DNA of 6,338 nt. Origin: Lachnospiraceae bacterium. Its GTDB lineage: Bacteria; Bacillota; Clostridia; Lachnospirales; Lachnospiraceae. Below the pieces are notes generated by a model. The model was not told where the DNA came from, made no database searches, and was given only the letters and a program-made list of their open reading frames with translations. How positions within the stretch are numbered: position 1 is the stretch's first letter; each line of letters opens with the position of its first letter. Shown here piece by piece: positions 5,335 to 6,338 of the stretch. The translations under genes were made by a program, and so were the position numbers. The DNA lies in contig CAAFJI010000250.1 of the NCBI GenBank assembly GCA_900763175.1, positions 1 to 6,338 of the forward strand. Reading direction: 5' to 3'.

Positions 5335-6338
5335 TCAACATACCTTCTTCAAACCTGTTATATAATTTGCAAATGAAGCATACATCTCCTCTGTTATAGA
5401 TTTATGCAACTTTAATTCTTTTTCAGTAGCTACTAACTCTTCAAATGCTATATTATGAACACACTTATTAAAGTCAAGTCTTTGCAATACTTTTTTAGTA
5501 TACGGTCTTTTTGCATCCTGGAAGGATATACTAAGCAAGAATTTTTGTACTCTTGAACTATTTAACAGAAGCATACAAGTATACGCATCTGAATAATTAT
5601 CAAATGACAGAAAATATGATGTATCATCAACCATAATCGGATGCTCTATTTTATTCTCATTATAAAGTAATGCAAATAACGGTCTCTTATAAAAACCAGA
5701 AATCCCCACTTTATATTTTGCATATGAATAATCACCAACTCCAAACATACTAAATGCTGGAGCACCTTTGTAAATACTACTTTTTCTAGAATCAAATACA
5801 TCTTTTCTATCACATAAATACTTCCATGTTTTTGGTGCTAAAGCTTCAATATAATTGGTTTCTTCCCTTGCCTTTTTTTGAGTAACAATAACATATTTTG
5901 TAAAATCCGAATTAATAATCGGTTTTTTAAATGAACTACTTTTCATTAATGGAAAAACAAGCAAATCTTCTAATTCAATTTTCTCTTTATTCTTATTTTT
6001 GTAATTGTTCTCACCTTGCTTCTCTAATTCCATTACCCCCGCACAATCATGCTTAACTCCTTGTCTCCATTCAAATACACTCTCGCCATCTAAATCTAAA
6101 ACATCATCATCTAAATTACTCAGTTTTCCATTTTGAAAAGAAATTCTTCCAGAAATAGTATTTGGGGTTTCGATGTCATAAACCTCACACTCCCGACATT
6201 TTGAATTTGATGTAGACATTTTAATGTATAATAAACATGCTGGTGCACTAATCCCAAAAACCTTTGAAGAATCAAAATTATATATTCTAAGGTCATCAAC
6301 ACATACATCATTTCTATCAAGTTCAAGTAATACATTTC
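5335..6338 (-). CDS. Adenine-specific DNA methyltransferase, C-terminal part (restriction-modification)
   Basis: The visible 333 codons are the C-terminal part of a class I SAM-dependent N6-adenine DNA methyltransferase of the Eco57I/TaqI-like type. The frame is open to the right edge. The ATG at 6219 is internal, since the 39 codons before it read on with typical family sequence (KVFGISAPACLLYIK). The catalytic NPPY motif and SAM site must lie outside the window. Seen here are WRQGVKHDCAGVMEL and then a target-recognition region with LAPKTWKYL, FDSRKSSIYKGAP, FGVGDYSYAKYKVGISG, VDDTSYFLSF and QDAKRPYTKKVLQRLD, familiar from TaqI-type specificity domains. The protein should methylate adenine in a DNA recognition sequence; whether it also has a nuclease part is not visible. 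The last codons (KKVC, then TGA) run into the terminal repeat of the mobile element, so the native C-terminus is altered, probably by only a few residues. Its strong AT bias differs from feoAB, suggesting horizontal acquisition. Confidence 0.75.
   Translation of the reverse strand, partial: NVLLELDRNDVCVDDLRIYNFDSSKVFGISAPACLLYIKMSTSNSKCRECEVYDIETPNTISGRISFQNGKLSNLDDDVLDLDGESVFEWRQGVKHDCAGVMELEKQGENNYKNKNKEKIELEDLLVFPLMKSSSFKKPIINSDFTKYVIVTQKKAREETNYIEALAPKTWKYLCDRKDVFDSRKSSIYKGAPAFSMFGVGDYSYAKYKVGISGFYKRPLFALLYNENKIEHPIMVDDTSYFLSFDNYSDAYTCMLLLNSSRVQKFLLSISFQDAKRPYTKKVLQRLDFNKCVHNIAFEELVATEKELKLHKSITEEMYASFANYITGLKKVC

Larger units (their letters stand above)
5125..5340. mobile_element. 216-bp non-autonomous IS21-like element (MITE-like)
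   Basis: The element starts TG and ends CA, with perfect 11-bp terminal inverted repeats TGTTGATTTAC (5125-5135) and GTAAATCAACA (5330-5340). Inside each end are two spaced copies of a 20-bp motif of the form TTTACRCT-N6-TGACCC. TG...CA termini with multiple subterminal repeats are a hallmark of the IS21 family (established), so I infer an IS21-derived element that has lost its istA/istB genes. It has no coding capacity. A long hairpin fills its middle. The flanks (ATTGCCA and TACCTTC) show no target-site duplication, which points to a rearrangement or adjacent deletion after insertion. It cuts the mntP remnant on the left and touches the 3' end of the methyltransferase gene on the right. Confidence 0.7.

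Noticed and set aside
6120..6335. 71-codon minus-strand frame at the right edge
   Set aside because: It overlaps the methyltransferase frame, which has clear family motifs, in another frame of the same strand.
5341..6338. Type I specificity subunit (HsdS)
   Set aside because: The motifs fit the C-terminal specificity region of a single-chain adenine methyltransferase better, and the upstream KVFGISAPACLLYIK segment is typical of a catalytic domain's end, not of HsdS.

Overview
The window looks like a chromosomal segment of a gut-type Gram-positive Clostridia (Lachnospiraceae-like; inference only). The pointers are a fused FeoA-FeoB iron transporter, a two-half MMPL/RND permease, strong AGGAG-type ribosome binding sites, and the remnant of a clostridial-type MntP. 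The left 4.7 kb is ordinary host DNA, and G+C is visibly higher there (58% by hand count in bases 3781-3840). The right end is AT-rich accessory DNA (27% in 5401-5460).

Layout. 1-88: a strong bidirectional intrinsic terminator. 89-2176 (-): an MMPL/RND-type export permease. 2177-2326: its promoter, two 17-bp direct repeats 32 bp apart that look like operators, a possible 13-codon leader ORF, and a weak AT-rich terminator for the gene upstream. 2327-4672 (-): feoAB, a ferrous iron transporter with FeoA fused to the N-terminus of FeoB. 4673-4830: a divergent control region with a feoAB promoter, a Fur-box-like site just downstream of it, and a second promoter facing right. 4831-5124 (+): the wreck of a manganese-efflux locus, consisting of a probable 5' fragment of a yybP-ykoY (Mn2+) riboswitch joined by deletion to the 3' half of mntP, which has a stop, a frameshift and a truncated end. 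5125-5340: a 216-bp IS21-like non-autonomous element with TG...CA ends, 11-bp terminal inverted repeats, four internal 20-bp end repeats and a large hairpin. 5335-6338 (-): the C-terminal part of an adenine-specific DNA methyltransferase of a restriction-modification system. It runs off the right edge of the window, and its stop codon lies inside the mobile element.

How the parts fit. feoAB imports Fe2+ and appears to be iron-repressed. A divergent Mn2+-riboswitch/mntP unit once sat beside it, so this was a metal-homeostasis locus that has lost its manganese export arm. The IS21-like element marks the junction between this locus and an AT-rich restriction-modification region. It has no visible target duplication and touches the coding end of both neighbours, which suggests a rearrangement rather than a simple insertion. 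The MMPL pump is a separate transcription unit, probably controlled by a repressor not encoded here.

No wholly new system is evident. The most noteworthy items are the 216-bp element and its junction, the riboswitch-mntP deletion scar, and the paired operators in front of the pump.
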